Source of the DNA: an uncultured Brevundimonas sp.
Lineage (GTDB): Bacteria; Pseudomonadota; Alphaproteobacteria; Caulobacterales; Caulobacteraceae
Reading direction: 5' to 3'
Length of the DNA: 45,602 nt
NCBI GenBank assembly: GCA_946481425.1
Contig: CAMLNT010000001.1
Span: 1 to 45,602 of the forward strand
Of the stretch, positions 14,038 to 22,872 are shown one piece after another. The position numbers and the translations under genes are program-made. Each line of letters opens with the position of its first letter. Position 1 is the stretch's first letter. The notes under the pieces were generated by a model, which was not told where the DNA came from, did not search any database, and worked only from the letters and a program-made list of their open reading frames with translations.

Positions 14038-14595
14038 ATGGCCTTCCAACTCGACACCTCTGGCAGCGTCTGCGCCCCCATCGTGGACGGCTGGGCGCAA
14101 TGGCCCGCCCCGGTTTTGAACGTCGGCGAGCCGATGCGCTGGGACGACCTCTCGCCCTTCACGCAAGGGTATATCGAGGCGCTGTTTGCGGGGTCGCTGG
14201 AGGCAATCCGCGAGGACGCCTTTCAGAGAGGGCTCGCGCTTTCGAGGCGACGCAGCTGGGCGCAAATCGCCTTCTCCGACTTCGCCCCGGAAGCCCTCGC
14301 GCGCATCATCGCGGACTGTGAGGCGATGGCGGCGACAGAGGTGGGCGAAAAGCCGTTCCTGAAAGGCGCGCCCTACAGTCGTTTCCCGCTCGCCTCTTGG
14401 CTTCAACAGCGCGACACGGAACGAGCGGCGGGCGCGGCATTCTGGTCGTTCCGAAACGGTGTCAAAGACGCTTTCTTCAACACAGAGCCGCGCGTCATCT
14501 CAATCACCGTCCTGCCGCAAGTCGTGGATGCGGCCCGCGCCTTCCCGCCCCTGACCGTCCAGCTAGGCGACGACGGCAAGGTGAGGTTCGCATGA
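14038..14595 (+). CDS. Hypothetical protein, 185 residues
   Basis: Starts MAFQLDTSGSVCAPIVDGWA. It contains WDDLSPFTQGYIEALFAGSLEAIREDAF, a pattern met in small phage proteins that begin with a PFTQGYxEA motif, then SDFAPEALARIIADCEAM, a helical region. The second half contains WLQQRDTERAAGAAFWSFRNG. No catalytic motif seen. It ends in an ATGA overlap. Confidence 0.6.
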   Translation: MAFQLDTSGSVCAPIVDGWAQWPAPVLNVGEPMRWDDLSPFTQGYIEALFAGSLEAIREDAFQRGLALSRRRSWAQIAFSDFAPEALARIIADCEAMAATEVGEKPFLKGAPYSRFPLASWLQQRDTERAAGAAFWSFRNGVKDAFFNTEPRVISITVLPQVVDAARAFPPLTVQLGDDGKVRFA

Positions 14596-14789
14596 TCGCC
14601 CAGGGCCTCGTGAAATACACGGCCACCCTGCTCTGGTTCGGGCGAGACGGCGAATACCACGAAGAACGGCACGCGGCCTGGACCCCGCGTCGCGCCGTAG
14701 AGATGGCCTGGAAACGGGCCAGGTCCATGATGTCAACCGGCGAGGCTCGTGCCTTCACGACCCGCCACAGCGAAGAGGTGATCCTGTGA
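14592..14789 (+). CDS. Hypothetical protein, 65 residues
   Basis: Starts MIAQGLVKYTATLLWFGRDG at an ATG overlapping the previous stop. The segment YTATLLWFGRDGEYHEERHAAWTPRRAVEMAWKRAR has a beta hairpin plus helix pattern. No family recognised. It ends in a GTGA overlap with the next gene. Confidence 0.6.
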   Translation: MIAQGLVKYTATLLWFGRDGEYHEERHAAWTPRRAVEMAWKRARSMMSTGEARAFTTRHSEEVIL

Positions 14790-15853
14790 CGAACTATGCG
14801 AACGGCGAACAGCCGAAGGCGGGCGATCTGGTCCACTGTGTCTCGGCCAAGGGGCACGCTGCGCGCCCTGACATCCCGGTCAGGATCGGCGGCGTCTACA
14901 AGGTGGACGAGGCTCACGCCAAGATAATCCAGTTCGAGGGCGTCCGCAGCGGTTTCGGAGGCTCGTCCTGGTGGATGCCTAGCAACTTCGCCCTGATCGC
15001 CCGAGACGGCGAGCCGGTGAAGTACCTGCCCGGCGACGTGGTGGAGCTTACGCAGGACGACAGCGACTTCGAGCTGGCCGGCCAGAGGTTCGTGGTCCGG
15101 GAACACGACACCGAAAACGCCAGCATCTTCACGCCCCAGGGATACGTCAAGTACATGCCGGGCCTTAGCCTCCGAGCGCACAACGTCCGTCTGGTCGCTC
15201 GGCCCCTGAAGGCCGAGGAGACCGACGCCCGGCCCCCGGTCGGTGTTCCACTGACCGCCGAGACGGTGGAGCTGCTCCGGGCAGGCGATCTGGTGCGGTG
15301 TGACGGTTGGTCCGGCGAGTTCTACACTACGGGCAAGGTCTACGAGGTCGAGCTGGACGACGGGCGGCCCACCCTGCGCTTTAACGACGGCGAGCTGGAC
15401 CACAACCTGATCGAGACGGTCAGGATGCGGCCTTTCACCTTCATCGGCCGCCCCGATGCGGACGGCTGGATCACGAAGGAAGATAGCAAGGCCGCCGAAC
15501 CGGTGAAGTTTGAGCCGCCGGTTCGCGTCACGGTTTTCGACGCAGGCGAAGGCGATAGGGTCCGGGTGACGGTGGAAGGCGAAGTGCGCCGCGCCAACGG
15601 TTCGGGCTTGGTGATCGGCGAACCCGACACCACCGAGAGCGTCCGTATCGGCATCGACGCGAACGTGATCGAATGCGAAACGGTTTCCACGGCCATCCGG
15701 GTCGGCGACAAGGTCCTCGTTCCTGTCTACGCCGGAAGCTCTATCAGCGAACGCGGGGAGGTGCGGTACGTCGAAGGCGACACCGCTCTGGTTCGTATGG
15801 AGAACGGTGGCTTCCGCGTCACCGATCTACCCCATCTGGAGCGCGCCCCGTGA
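14786..15853 (+). CDS. Beta-rich protein with repeated SH3-like modules
   Basis: 355 residues from GTG (GTGA overlap). Several segments repeat a pattern of GDxV followed by strands and a GxxYxV or GxxFxV turn: KAGDLVHCV...GGVYKV (~12-40), PGDVVELT...GQRFVV (~82-104), RAGDLVRCDG...GKVYEVE (~165-189), RVGDKVLVPV...GEVRYVE (~307-332). These look like tandem SH3-like or KOW-like barrels. Such barrels often bind nucleic acid or protein, but no partner is visible. No known family name recognised. Confidence 0.6.
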   Translation: MTNYANGEQPKAGDLVHCVSAKGHAARPDIPVRIGGVYKVDEAHAKIIQFEGVRSGFGGSSWWMPSNFALIARDGEPVKYLPGDVVELTQDDSDFELAGQRFVVREHDTENASIFTPQGYVKYMPGLSLRAHNVRLVARPLKAEETDARPPVGVPLTAETVELLRAGDLVRCDGWSGEFYTTGKVYEVELDDGRPTLRFNDGELDHNLIETVRMRPFTFIGRPDADGWITKEDSKAAEPVKFEPPVRVTVFDAGEGDRVRVTVEGEVRRANGSGLVIGEPDTTESVRIGIDANVIECETVSTAIRVGDKVLVPVYAGSSISERGEVRYVEGDTALVRMENGGFRVTDLPHLERAP

Positions 15854-16035
15854 AAACCCGCACCGAACTCCAGGCCATGAGCACCCGTGAGCTGATAGAG
15901 CACACGCGCGCCACCGCCACCCCCTACGAGACCACCGGAGACCTTCTCCTGGAACTCGCCAACCGGCTCGAAGACGGCTATGTCTTCGACGCCACAACGA
16001 CCATCGACCAACCGCAACAAGGACCCCTGCTGTGA
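15850..16035 (+). CDS. Small hypothetical protein, 61 residues
   Basis: Starts at GTG (GTGA overlap), VKTRTELQAMSTRELIEHTR. Two amphipathic helices (TELQAMSTRELIEHTRA and TGDLLLELANRLEDG) followed by a flexible tail. It also ends in a GTGA overlap. Function unknown. Confidence 0.6.
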   Translation: MKTRTELQAMSTRELIEHTRATATPYETTGDLLLELANRLEDGYVFDATTTIDQPQQGPLL

Positions 16036-16475
16036 ACGTCATCCTGACCATAGAAGCCCCCGGCCTGGAGGCCGCGATCAACAACCTGGCCTCGGCGCTC
16101 GCCGACCGCGCCGCCCCGGACGCCCAGCCCGCCGATAAGGTCGAAGCGCCGGGAAAGCCGACCCGTGCCCCGCGTGCGGCGAAGGAAGAGAAGACCTCTT
16201 CCAGCACCCCGCCTACGTCCGGGGAGACGGATACGTCCGCCACGAGCGACACGGCCTCCGGGAAGGAGAACGCTGGGTCTGCATCCGGCGATGACGCCGC
16301 CGTCGACTACGCCGACGTCAAGAAAGCCGTCGTCGCCCTGGCCACGTCGAAGGGCCGTCAGGCGGTCGTCGACCTGCTAGACAAGTTCGGCGTGCCGGAA
16401 GGCGGCAAGGCCGACCAGGTGCCGGAAGAACGCTGGGGCGAGCTGCTCGCGGCGCTGAAGGAGGCCGCCGAGTGA
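16032..16475 (+). CDS. Phage protein with conserved C-terminal helical module
   Basis: 147 residues from GTG. Residues 1-30 form a predicted helix, 31-90 are a flexible Ala/Ser/Thr/Glu-rich linker, and 92-145 ([53 protein letters not shown]) match the C-terminal module found in many phage proteins near recombination or ssDNA-binding genes, where a DVKxAxxxLxxxKGxxAxxxLLxKFG pattern recurs. A role in DNA replication or recombination is inferred from position before the DUF2800 nuclease. Confidence 0.6.
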   Translation: MNVILTIEAPGLEAAINNLASALADRAAPDAQPADKVEAPGKPTRAPRAAKEEKTSSSTPPTSGETDTSATSDTASGKENAGSASGDDAAVDYADVKKAVVALATSKGRQAVVDLLDKFGVPEGGKADQVPEERWGELLAALKEAAE

Positions 16476-16822
16476 CGCGCAAACTCCTCATGGGAACGGC
16501 GGGGGCGGCTATCGATCTGGCCGCCCACGTCCTGAAGCCGGTCCGTCTGAACTCGGCGGACCGATACGCCCTGGCCGACACTCTGGCCAAGGCGGGCGTC
16601 CGGCGCTGGGATTTCCGCGCCGACCACGCCTACCGGCCGACGCCGCCTCGACAGCGCAAGAACCTGCGCTATCTGGACATGCCGAACGGCGAAGTCGAGC
16701 GTGTGACCCGTGGCGAGCGCAAGATCATCCGCAGGCGGTTGATGCGCAAGGCGCTGGCGGCGGGCAAGGTCTCGCTGTCGACGCCGCCGCGTCACGCGAA
16801 CCGCAGGAGCGAACGGGCGTGA
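16472..16822 (+). CDS. Basic hypothetical protein, 116 residues
   Basis: Starts at GTG (GTGA overlap). It is rich in Arg and Lys, with [41 protein letters not shown] and a strongly basic tail [19 protein letters not shown]...HANRRSERA. This suggests nucleic acid binding. No known family recognised. It overlaps the DUF2800 gene by 4 bases. Confidence 0.6.
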   Translation: MTRKLLMGTAGAAIDLAAHVLKPVRLNSADRYALADTLAKAGVRRWDFRADHAYRPTPPRQRKNLRYLDMPNGEVERVTRGERKIIRRRLMRKALAAGKVSLSTPPRHANRRSERA

Positions 16823-18066
16823 CCGACACCACCGTCGCCAAGGCGCACGCCCGGTTCTCGCCGTCCGGCGCGCACCGCTGGCTCGCCTGCCCGGGCTCCC
16901 TGGCGCTCGAAGCCCCGTTCCCGGATACCTCCTCCATCTACGCGGACGAGGGGACGGCGGCCCACACCTTGATGGAATGGTGCCTGACCACCGGCCAGGA
17001 CGCCTCGGCCTACGCCGGGCGCATGATCGAGGTCGAGGACACCGGCCGCAAGTTCGAGGTGGACGAGGACATGGTCCTCGGCATCCAGGGCTACTGCGAT
17101 TTCGTCCGCGGCCTCGGCGGCGATCTGCTCGTCGAGCAGCAGGTCGACATCAGCCGGTGGCTGGAGCGCGAGGAGTGCTTCGGCACCTCCGACACCCTGG
17201 TCGTGGTCGACGACACCCTCTACGTCATCGACCTGAAGTATGGCCGCCGCTTCGTCTCCCCCGAGGAGAACAAGCAGCTCATGCTGTACGCCCTCGGCGC
17301 GCTGGACGTGGTCTCGCTGGCCCACGACATCGAGAAGGTCGTGCTGGTGATCTTCCAGCCGAAGGTCTCGATGCAGCCGGCGATCTGGGAGACCACGCCC
17401 GAGGCTCTGGAAGAGTTCGCCACGATGGCCCGGATCGGGGCCAACGTCGCGGCGAACATGCTCAACGGATCGGTGCCGCCGAAGCTGGTGCCGGGCGAGA
17501 GCCAATGCCAGTGGTGCAAGGCCAAGGCCGTGTGCCCGGCGCTGAAGCAGGAGACCCGGGCCGTGGTTACCGCCGCGGCCTCCGTGGACGACTTCGATGA
17601 TCTGACCGAAGACGTCCTCGCCGAGAAGCTGGCCGACGCCTCGCCCGAGGCGCTCGGCGCGGCCATGGCCAAGGTCGACCTCATGGAGATGTTCGTCAAG
17701 GCGCTCCGTGCCGAGACCGAACGCCGTCTGGTCGCGGGCGAGGAGGTCCCCGGCTTCAAGCTGGTCGAGGGCAAGAAGGGCCACCGGAAGTGGCTCGACG
17801 CCGACGACGTTGAACTCCAGCTCAAGACCATGCGTCTGAAGACCGAGGAGATGTACGACCTGAAGCTGATTTCCCCGACGGCGGCCGAGCGGTTGTTCAA
17901 GGCTGGGAAGATCGGACCGCGCCAGTGGGCCAAGCTCCAGAAGGCCTATGGTCAAAGCCAGGGCGCGCCGTCGGTCGCCTCGGCCGACGACAATCGACCC
18001 GCGATTTCGGTCGCGGCCACCGCCGATGACTTCGCCGTCGTCGAAGACGCATCGGACCTCTGCTGA
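16819..18066 (+). CDS. DUF2800 family PD-(D/E)XK nuclease (Cas4/RecB-like)
   Basis: 415 residues from GTG. The start region, [18 protein letters not shown], and AHTLMEW are typical of DUF2800. The nuclease core is [27 protein letters not shown] (about residues 116-143), giving the D...DxK motif, then [13 protein letters not shown] Cys cluster [10 protein letters not shown] near 230-239 together with C25 resembles the Fe-S site of Cas4-like nucleases. The C-terminal third contains helical [17 protein letters not shown]. It probably processes DNA ends during phage replication or recombination, paired with the ssDNA-binding protein just downstream. Confidence 0.85.
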   Translation: MTDTTVAKAHARFSPSGAHRWLACPGSLALEAPFPDTSSIYADEGTAAHTLMEWCLTTGQDASAYAGRMIEVEDTGRKFEVDEDMVLGIQGYCDFVRGLGGDLLVEQQVDISRWLEREECFGTSDTLVVVDDTLYVIDLKYGRRFVSPEENKQLMLYALGALDVVSLAHDIEKVVLVIFQPKVSMQPAIWETTPEALEEFATMARIGANVAANMLNGSVPPKLVPGESQCQWCKAKAVCPALKQETRAVVTAAASVDDFDDLTEDVLAEKLADASPEALGAAMAKVDLMEMFVKALRAETERRLVAGEEVPGFKLVEGKKGHRKWLDADDVELQLKTMRLKTEEMYDLKLISPTAAERLFKAGKIGPRQWAKLQKAYGQSQGAPSVASADDNRPAISVAATADDFAVVEDASDLC

Positions 18067-18170
18067 TGTGGCTCGATTTCGTCTGTTACGGTGCCGTAAT
18101 CCTCCACGCGAGCCTTCTGGTTCCGTGGCTCGTCGACCGCATTCTCGGCTCTGTTCGTAAGGAGCCGTGA
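18066..18170 (+). CDS. Very small hydrophobic protein, 34 residues
   Basis: Translates [20 protein letters not shown] followed by WLVDRILGSVRKEP. It overlaps both neighbours by one base (TGATG at each end), and a GGAG Shine-Dalgarno for the next gene lies in its end. The central hydrophobic stretch could span a membrane. Not recognised; it may also just maintain translational coupling. Confidence 0.5.
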   Translation: MWLDFVCYGAVILHASLLVPWLVDRILGSVRKEP

Positions 18171-18913
18171 TGCCCAAGGTGCTCGGAAAGCTGCCGCCCG
18201 ACGCCGAAGGCTGGTTGAAGGCGGCAGCACAAAGCGGCTTGCCCGGTTCTCTGAACCGGCGCATAGCTATCGACCGCGCATACGACCGTATCGCGGAAAC
18301 CTACCCTGAACTGATGAAGCGAGAAACCAGAATGCTGCTCAACGTAAACAATGTCCGCGCCGCCTTCCTGAACATCTGGGAAGCGAAGGTCCCGCAAGGC
18401 GGCGGCGACCCGTCGTACAACGGCAAGTTCATCCTGCCGCCCAACCATAACCAGATCGCCCAGCTCGACGACGCCATGCGCGCCGTGGCCCGTGAGAAGT
18501 GGGGCGCGAAGGGTGACGCCATCTTCGACAAGCTGGTCAAAACCGGCAAGCCGAAGAACATCGAGGTCGCCTTCGTCCACGACGACTACACCGACGGCGA
18601 CGGCAACGCCTACGACGGCTTCGAGGGCATGTTCTACCTGTCCGCCAAGTCGCCGGCCGACAAGCGTCCCCTGATCCTGGATCGGGACCGCACGCCGCTG
18701 ATCGCCGCCGACGGCCGGCCCTACTCGGGCTGCTACGTCAACGTCCGTGTCGAGCTGTGGGCCCAAGACAACAAGTTCGGTAAGGGCATCCGCGCCGAGC
18801 TGAAGGGCGTCCAGTTCGTTCGCGACGGCGACAGCTTCGGCGGCGGCGTGCCGGCTTCGGCTGACGACTTCGAGGACGTCACCGACGGTGCGGACGCGGG
18901 GGACCTGGCGTAA
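18170..18913 (+). CDS. DUF2815 putative ssDNA-binding protein with N-terminal extension
   Basis: 247 residues. From about residue 55 (LLNVNNVRAAFLNIWEAK) it follows the DUF2815 pattern of phage ssDNA-binding proteins: NGKFILPPNHNQIAQLDDAM, GFEGMFYLSAKSPADKRPLILDRDRTPL, YSGCYVNVRVELWAQDNKFGKGIRAELKGVQFVRDGDSFGGG, and an acidic C-terminal tail DDFEDVTDGADAGD as in many SSB proteins. The first ~54 residues (MPKVLGKLPPDAEGWLKAAA and on) are not usual for this family and may be a fused small domain. An internal ATG at about 18332 would give the normal family start but lacks a strong Shine-Dalgarno. Confidence 0.8.
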   Translation: MPKVLGKLPPDAEGWLKAAAQSGLPGSLNRRIAIDRAYDRIAETYPELMKRETRMLLNVNNVRAAFLNIWEAKVPQGGGDPSYNGKFILPPNHNQIAQLDDAMRAVAREKWGAKGDAIFDKLVKTGKPKNIEVAFVHDDYTDGDGNAYDGFEGMFYLSAKSPADKRPLILDRDRTPLIAADGRPYSGCYVNVRVELWAQDNKFGKGIRAELKGVQFVRDGDSFGGGVPASADDFEDVTDGADAGDLA

Positions 18914-18921
18914 CCAGAAGA

Positions 18922-18943
18922 GGGGCGGGCTTCGGTCCGCCCC
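18922..18943 (+). terminator. GC-rich hairpin after the ssDNA-binding gene
   Basis: Stem GGGGCGG/CCGCCCC with loop GCTTCGGT, no run of T after it. It lies between 10-base direct repeats CCTGGCGTAA (18904-18913 and 18947-18956). It is likely an mRNA-stabilising or attenuating hairpin rather than a full terminator. Confidence 0.45.
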
Positions 18944-18954
18944 GACCCTGGCGT

Positions 18955-18965
18955 AAAAGGACAAG
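18955..18965 (+). promoter_or_regulatory. Extended ribosome-binding site AAAAGGACAAG
   Basis: Three bases before the ATG at 18969. Third copy of the 11-mer, again at the head of a gene that follows a gap rather than an overlap. Confidence 0.7.
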
Positions 18966-18968
18966 ACG

Positions 18969-19568
18969 ATGGGCAACCACAATACCCTATACAAGGTGCT
19001 GTACAGGCCTGAGACGCCGGTATTCGACCGCGCGCGAAGCGTGGACCTTAATCCCGCCAGTCGGGTAGGTCTTTCGCCTCACGCAGGCGAGAACTCCAAG
19101 ATATTCGGCTTCCGCCGCGACGCTAGGGACCGCAAGAGCGGCACCCCTCTCCCGCCCGAGGCCACCGGAGACCCGGCCCCGGATCGGCGCGAACGGGCCG
19201 AAGCGCTTAGGCGCAGCATCCTGGCCACCGAGGCGCGCCACAAGATTATCGGCAGCGAAGACCGTGAGCCCTTGCACACGGGCGAACCGAACCGCAAAGG
19301 CCGCGCGCCGACCACGCCGGACATCGATCAGCCGGGGCGAACCTACCGTCGTATCGATCCGGAGCACCGGGTCCTGGAGGCGCGGCGCGCTGGCCGGGTG
19401 CTCTACTTCGCCACGGTGACGGACGCGGTCCTGTGCCTCGGCGGGGAACTGAAAGCCGGGTGGGTCAAGGCCGTGCAGAACGCCTCGGGCGGTGTCACCA
19501 AGACGGCTTTCGGTTGGGAGTGGACACGGATCGCGGGCCGGCGCAGTCGGCGGCGGGTGAGGCTGTGA
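18969..19568 (+). CDS. Basic protein with NUMOD-like C-terminal segment
   Basis: 199 residues. The first 135 are basic and probably poorly ordered (many R, P, E). About residues 138-190 (RAGRVLYFATVTDAVLCLGGELKAGWVKAVQNASGGVTKTAFGWEWTRI) resemble NUMOD-type DNA-binding modules: a strand, a helix with xxxAxxxLGG, a second helix and a terminal GWEW strand. This kind of module usually accompanies homing nucleases, but no HNH or GIY-YIG motif is seen. It precedes the second Mom-like gene with a GTGA overlap. Confidence 0.5.
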   Translation: MGNHNTLYKVLYRPETPVFDRARSVDLNPASRVGLSPHAGENSKIFGFRRDARDRKSGTPLPPEATGDPAPDRRERAEALRRSILATEARHKIIGSEDREPLHTGEPNRKGRAPTTPDIDQPGRTYRRIDPEHRVLEARRAGRVLYFATVTDAVLCLGGELKAGWVKAVQNASGGVTKTAFGWEWTRIAGRRSRRRVRL

Positions 19569-20152
19569 CGGCCCCCACCCTGTCGAAGGGCAAGCTGGCC
19601 GACGCCATGCCGCTGATCCTGGCGCACCACTACACGCGCCGGCGAACGGCCGACCCGATGCACGTTTTCCTGTGGACCGTGGACGGCGAGACGGTCGCGA
19701 CCGCCGTGTTCACAGCTCCGGTCAATCGGTTTTTCGGTCGAGGGGCCGTGGAGCTGGCTCGACTGGTTCGGGTGCCCGGTTGCGCATGGCCCATGTCCAG
19801 CTTCGTGTCGGCCTGCCTGCGATGGCTGAAACGCCACACCGATCTGCGGTTCTGTCTCTCCTACGCTGACGACACCGTCGGCCATAAAGGCTACGTCTAC
19901 CAGGCGTCGAACTTCACCCACGTCGCGGTCAGCAAAGGCAATACGATGTGGAAGTGCAAGACCACCGGCGCGATGGTGTCGGGGCGGTCTATGGACCAAA
20001 GCGCGAAATCTAGGAAGGATGGCTACGAGCGCGTGCGCAGCGGGCGCAAGTATCTATATGTCTACCCCCTGAACGAACCTTTGAATGAGCTGCTCGAACG
20101 CTTCAACTGGACGCCGCTGCCTTACCCGAAGGACGGGGTGTTTCTCGCATGA
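19565..20152 (+). CDS. Mom-like DNA modification protein (GNAT fold), copy 2
   Basis: 195 residues from a GTG overlapping the upstream stop. Motif order matches copy 1 and the Mom family: LILAHHYTRRRTADPMHVFLW, VATAVFTAPVN, VELARLVRVPGCAWPMSSFVSACLRWL, then the key FCLSYADDTVGHKGYVYQASNFTHV. Overall identity with copy 1 is low outside the SYAD...GHxGYxYxAxNF core, so the two are old or independently acquired relatives. The role, adenine modification against host restriction, is inferred. It sits directly before DNA polymerase (ATGA overlap). Confidence 0.7.
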   Translation: MTAPTLSKGKLADAMPLILAHHYTRRRTADPMHVFLWTVDGETVATAVFTAPVNRFFGRGAVELARLVRVPGCAWPMSSFVSACLRWLKRHTDLRFCLSYADDTVGHKGYVYQASNFTHVAVSKGNTMWKCKTTGAMVSGRSMDQSAKSRKDGYERVRSGRKYLYVYPLNEPLNELLERFNWTPLPYPKDGVFLA

Positions 20153-22110
20153 CCACCTTCTACGGCGACACCGAGACCTACTGCGAGACGCCTCTAAAGC
20201 ACGGCTTGGACCGCTACGCCGAGGACGTTGAAATCATGGTCGCGACCTGGGCGGTCGACGGCGGGCCGGTGAACTGCATCGACTACACCGCTCCGGGCTG
20301 GGAAGAGCCGCACCAGGAGATGCTGGACGCCCTGTTCGCGGCGGACGTGGTCGTGTTCCAGAACTCGCGCTTCGACCGCACCGTGATCCGTCACGCGTGG
20401 GGCGTGGAGCTGCCGCTGGACAAGCTCGAAGACACGATGGTCCAGGCTCTCGCGCACTCGTTGCCTGGCTCCCTGGACAAGCTCTGCGGCATCCTCGGCG
20501 TGCCGCTCGACGCGGCGAAGGACAAGGCGGGCAGGTCGTTGATCCAGCTCTTCTGCAAGCCTCGGCCGAAGAACCAGAAGATCAGGCGCGCCACTCGGCA
20601 CACGCATCCCGTCGAATGGTCGCGCTTCCTCGACTACGCCAAATCCGACATTCCGTCGATGCGCGAGGTGCGCAAGCGCCTGCCGAAATGGAACTACCCG
20701 AACAACGCCCGAGAGCTGGAGTTGTGGAGGCTCGACCAGAAGATCAACGACCGGGGCGTCCCCGTCGACCTGGAGCTGGCCAAGGCCGCCGTCGAGGCGA
20801 CGGAGCGGGCAAAGAAACACCTGGCCGTGCGGACCCAGGAGCTGACCGACGGGCTGGTCGAGCGCGCCACGCAGCGCGACAAGCTCCTCGCCTTCATCCT
20901 GGCCGAGTACGGGGTGATGCTGCCCGACACCCAGAAGGCGACACTGGAGCGCCGGCTGGCGGACGAGAACCTGCCCGAGCCCCTGAAGGAGCTGCTGCGG
21001 GTTCGCTTGATGGCGACCGTGACCTCGACCACGAAGTACAAGGCCCTGCTCCGGTCGTCGTCGTCGGACGGCCTGCTGCGCGGCACGCTTCAGTTCTGCG
21101 GAGCGAAGCGCACTGGCCGCTGGGCGGGCCGCCTGTTCCAGCCCCAGAACCTCATGCGGCCGACGATGAAGCAGGCCGAGATTGAGGAGGCCATCGACGC
21201 CTTCATCTCGGGCTGCGCCGACCTGGTCTACGATAACGTCATGGACGTGGCCGCGAACTGCATCCGGGGCGCGCTGACCGCGCAGCCCGAGATGAAGCTC
21301 GTGTCGGCGGACCTGTCAAACATCGAAGGCCGGTTCCTGGCGTGGCTGGCCGGCGAGGAGTGGAAGCTCCAGGCCTTCCGGGACTTCGACGACGGGATCG
21401 GTGAAGACCTCTACAAGATTGGCGCGGGGCGCATCCTGGGCAAGGACCCGGCCGACGTCACCGCCGACGAGCGTCAAGGCCAGGGCAAGGTCCCCGAGCT
21501 GGCGTGCGGATACCAGGGCGCGGTCGGAGCCTTCAACGCCATGGCCAAGATTTATGGCCTGGAGATTGGCGAGATGCGGGCCCTGGAAATCGTGAAGGGC
21601 TGGCGCAAGGCTAACGCCCGGATCGTGAAGCTGTGGTACGCGCTGGAAGAGCAGGCCATCGCCGCGGTCGAATGCCCGGGTCGCCGGTTCGAGGCCGCCG
21701 ACGGGAAGATCGCCTTCCAGCGGGACGGGTCCTGGCTTCGGATGCGTCTGCCGTCCGGCCGCGTGCTCTGTTACCCGGGCGTCGCGCTCGACGACGAGGG
21801 CAAGCTCACCTACATGGGCGAGAACCAGTACACCCGGAAGTGGGAACGCATTCACACCTACGGCGGGAAGCTGGCCGAGAACGCGACCCAGGCCGGATCG
21901 CGGGACGTGCTGGCCTGGAACATGGCCGAGGCTGAGGCGTCGGGCTACGAAATCGTCATGACGGTCCACGACGAGCTGGTCACGCAAACACCCGACAGCA
22001 GACAGTGGACAAGCAGTCGCTTGTCTGCCATCATGTCCACCGTGCCGCCCTGGGCGACGGGTCTCCCGCTCGCCGCCTCGGGTTGGGAAGGACAAAGATA
22101 CAGGAAATGA
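20149..22110 (+). CDS. DNA polymerase, family A (phage type)
   Basis: 653 residues. The N-terminal 3'-5' exonuclease domain starts FYGDTETY (D7, E9) and contains FQNSRFDRTVIRHAWG and the DYAKSDI region. The polymerase domain shows motif A VSADLSNIEGR (~385-395), motif B region ERQGQGKVPELACGYQG (~441-457) and motif C MTVHDELV (~603-610). It is the size and form of phage PolA-type replicases that lack a 5' nuclease. Its end overlaps the next gene (ATGA). Confidence 0.95.
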   Translation: MTTFYGDTETYCETPLKHGLDRYAEDVEIMVATWAVDGGPVNCIDYTAPGWEEPHQEMLDALFAADVVVFQNSRFDRTVIRHAWGVELPLDKLEDTMVQALAHSLPGSLDKLCGILGVPLDAAKDKAGRSLIQLFCKPRPKNQKIRRATRHTHPVEWSRFLDYAKSDIPSMREVRKRLPKWNYPNNARELELWRLDQKINDRGVPVDLELAKAAVEATERAKKHLAVRTQELTDGLVERATQRDKLLAFILAEYGVMLPDTQKATLERRLADENLPEPLKELLRVRLMATVTSTTKYKALLRSSSSDGLLRGTLQFCGAKRTGRWAGRLFQPQNLMRPTMKQAEIEEAIDAFISGCADLVYDNVMDVAANCIRGALTAQPEMKLVSADLSNIEGRFLAWLAGEEWKLQAFRDFDDGIGEDLYKIGAGRILGKDPADVTADERQGQGKVPELACGYQGAVGAFNAMAKIYGLEIGEMRALEIVKGWRKANARIVKLWYALEEQAIAAVECPGRRFEAADGKIAFQRDGSWLRMRLPSGRVLCYPGVALDDEGKLTYMGENQYTRKWERIHTYGGKLAENATQAGSRDVLAWNMAEAEASGYEIVMTVHDELVTQTPDSRQWTSSRLSAIMSTVPPWATGLPLAASGWEGQRYRK

Positions 22111-22322
22111 CGGGCAAACAGTTCATGTCGGTTCGCGACCTCATCGCGCACCTGAAAACCCTCGATCAGGACATGCCGGTCGTGGCGTTCAACGCTTACG
22201 AAGACGACGGGCTCGTTTCGGCCGAAACCATATTCGAGACCGATGACCCGAGCGTTAGCGTAACGTTGCGCGACGGAGGCCGACTTCCGGGCCCTTTTCT
22301 AAAAATCGCGGGCGCTCTTTGA
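22107..22322 (+). CDS. Small hypothetical protein, 71 residues
   Basis: Starts MTGKQFMSVRDLIAHLKTLD, then QDMPVVAFNAYEDDGLVSAETI. The pattern SVRDLIxxLxxLDQDMPVV is a common small phage protein of unknown role. An AAGGACAAAG sequence lies 10 bases before the ATG. It ends with TGATG overlap with the VRR-NUC gene. Confidence 0.65.
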   Translation: MTGKQFMSVRDLIAHLKTLDQDMPVVAFNAYEDDGLVSAETIFETDDPSVSVTLRDGGRLPGPFLKIAGAL

Positions 22323-22636
22323 TGCGTGAGAGCACCGTCGAGAAGCATCTCCGCAAGCGGGCGACCGCCGCTGGGGCCCTGGTCAGAAAGATGGTCTGGC
22401 CGGGGCACCGCGGCGCGCCGGATCGGCTGGTCATCTGGCCACCGGACCCCATGCTGAAGGTCGTGGGGGTGCATCTGCCACGCATCGACTTCGTCGAGCT
22501 GAAGAGGCCGAAAGGTCCGACCGCCGATCACCAGACCCGGGAGCATGAGAAGCTCCGCGCCCTCGGATGCAACGTCTTCATCCTCGGCAGCATCGAAGCC
22601 GTCGACCGCTACATCGCTGAAAGGACAAGCCTGTGA
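22322..22636 (+). CDS. VRR-NUC domain nuclease
   Basis: 104 residues. Start ATG at the TGATG overlap; a TTG one codon earlier is the alternative. The segments VEKHLRKRATAAGALVRKMVWPGHRGAPDRLVIWP, IDFVELKRPKG and HQTREHEKLRALGCNVFILGSIEAVDRYI are the whole VRR-NUC fold, a stand-alone PD-(D/E)XK nuclease with catalytic PD and ELK. Phage versions are small like this one and lie among replication genes; a Holliday-junction or flap-cutting role is suggested by the family. Confidence 0.9.
   Translation: MRESTVEKHLRKRATAAGALVRKMVWPGHRGAPDRLVIWPPDPMLKVVGVHLPRIDFVELKRPKGPTADHQTREHEKLRALGCNVFILGSIEAVDRYIAERTSL
22620..22629 (+). promoter_or_regulatory. Extended ribosome-binding site AAAGGACAAG
   Basis: Three bases before the GTG at 22633, here inside the end of the VRR-NUC gene. 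Confidence 0.6.
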
Positions 22637-22872
22637 CCGACATGCTTTTTTCCGAAATCTCCGACGCCCAGGTCATCCTGCGCTCTAAGGGCGTATATCG
22701 CCAGGTCAAGCTCTTCCGCCGCGGCGAGCACGTCTACGCCGCCTGGGGCTCGGGCTTCATCCGCCTGCTGAAGCACAGCGGCACGACGGTCCCGACCGTG
22801 ACCTGGGACACCGACGGCCTCTACGATCCGGGCTGCGCGATCATGCTGAAGAACGGCCTACCGACGTGTTGA
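22633..22872 (+). CDS. Hypothetical protein, 79 residues
   Basis: Starts at GTG (GTGA overlap). It contains LRSKGVYRQVKLFRRGEHVYAAWGSGFIRLLKHSGTTVPTVTWDTDGL, a beta-rich pattern with repeated aromatic residues. Small phage proteins of this type occur beside helicases; no function known. Confidence 0.6.
   Translation: MTDMLFSEISDAQVILRSKGVYRQVKLFRRGEHVYAAWGSGFIRLLKHSGTTVPTVTWDTDGLYDPGCAIMLKNGLPTC

Noticed and set aside
13448..14406. Arg-rich and Gly-rich frames on the minus strand across the triplet repeat
   Set aside because: They are the complement of the GCC repeat and have no other support; the plus-strand genes are linked by stop-start overlaps.
20512..20528. AAGGACAAG inside the DNA polymerase gene as another ribosome-binding site
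   Set aside because: It encodes Lys-Asp-Lys in frame and no start codon of a plausible gene follows.
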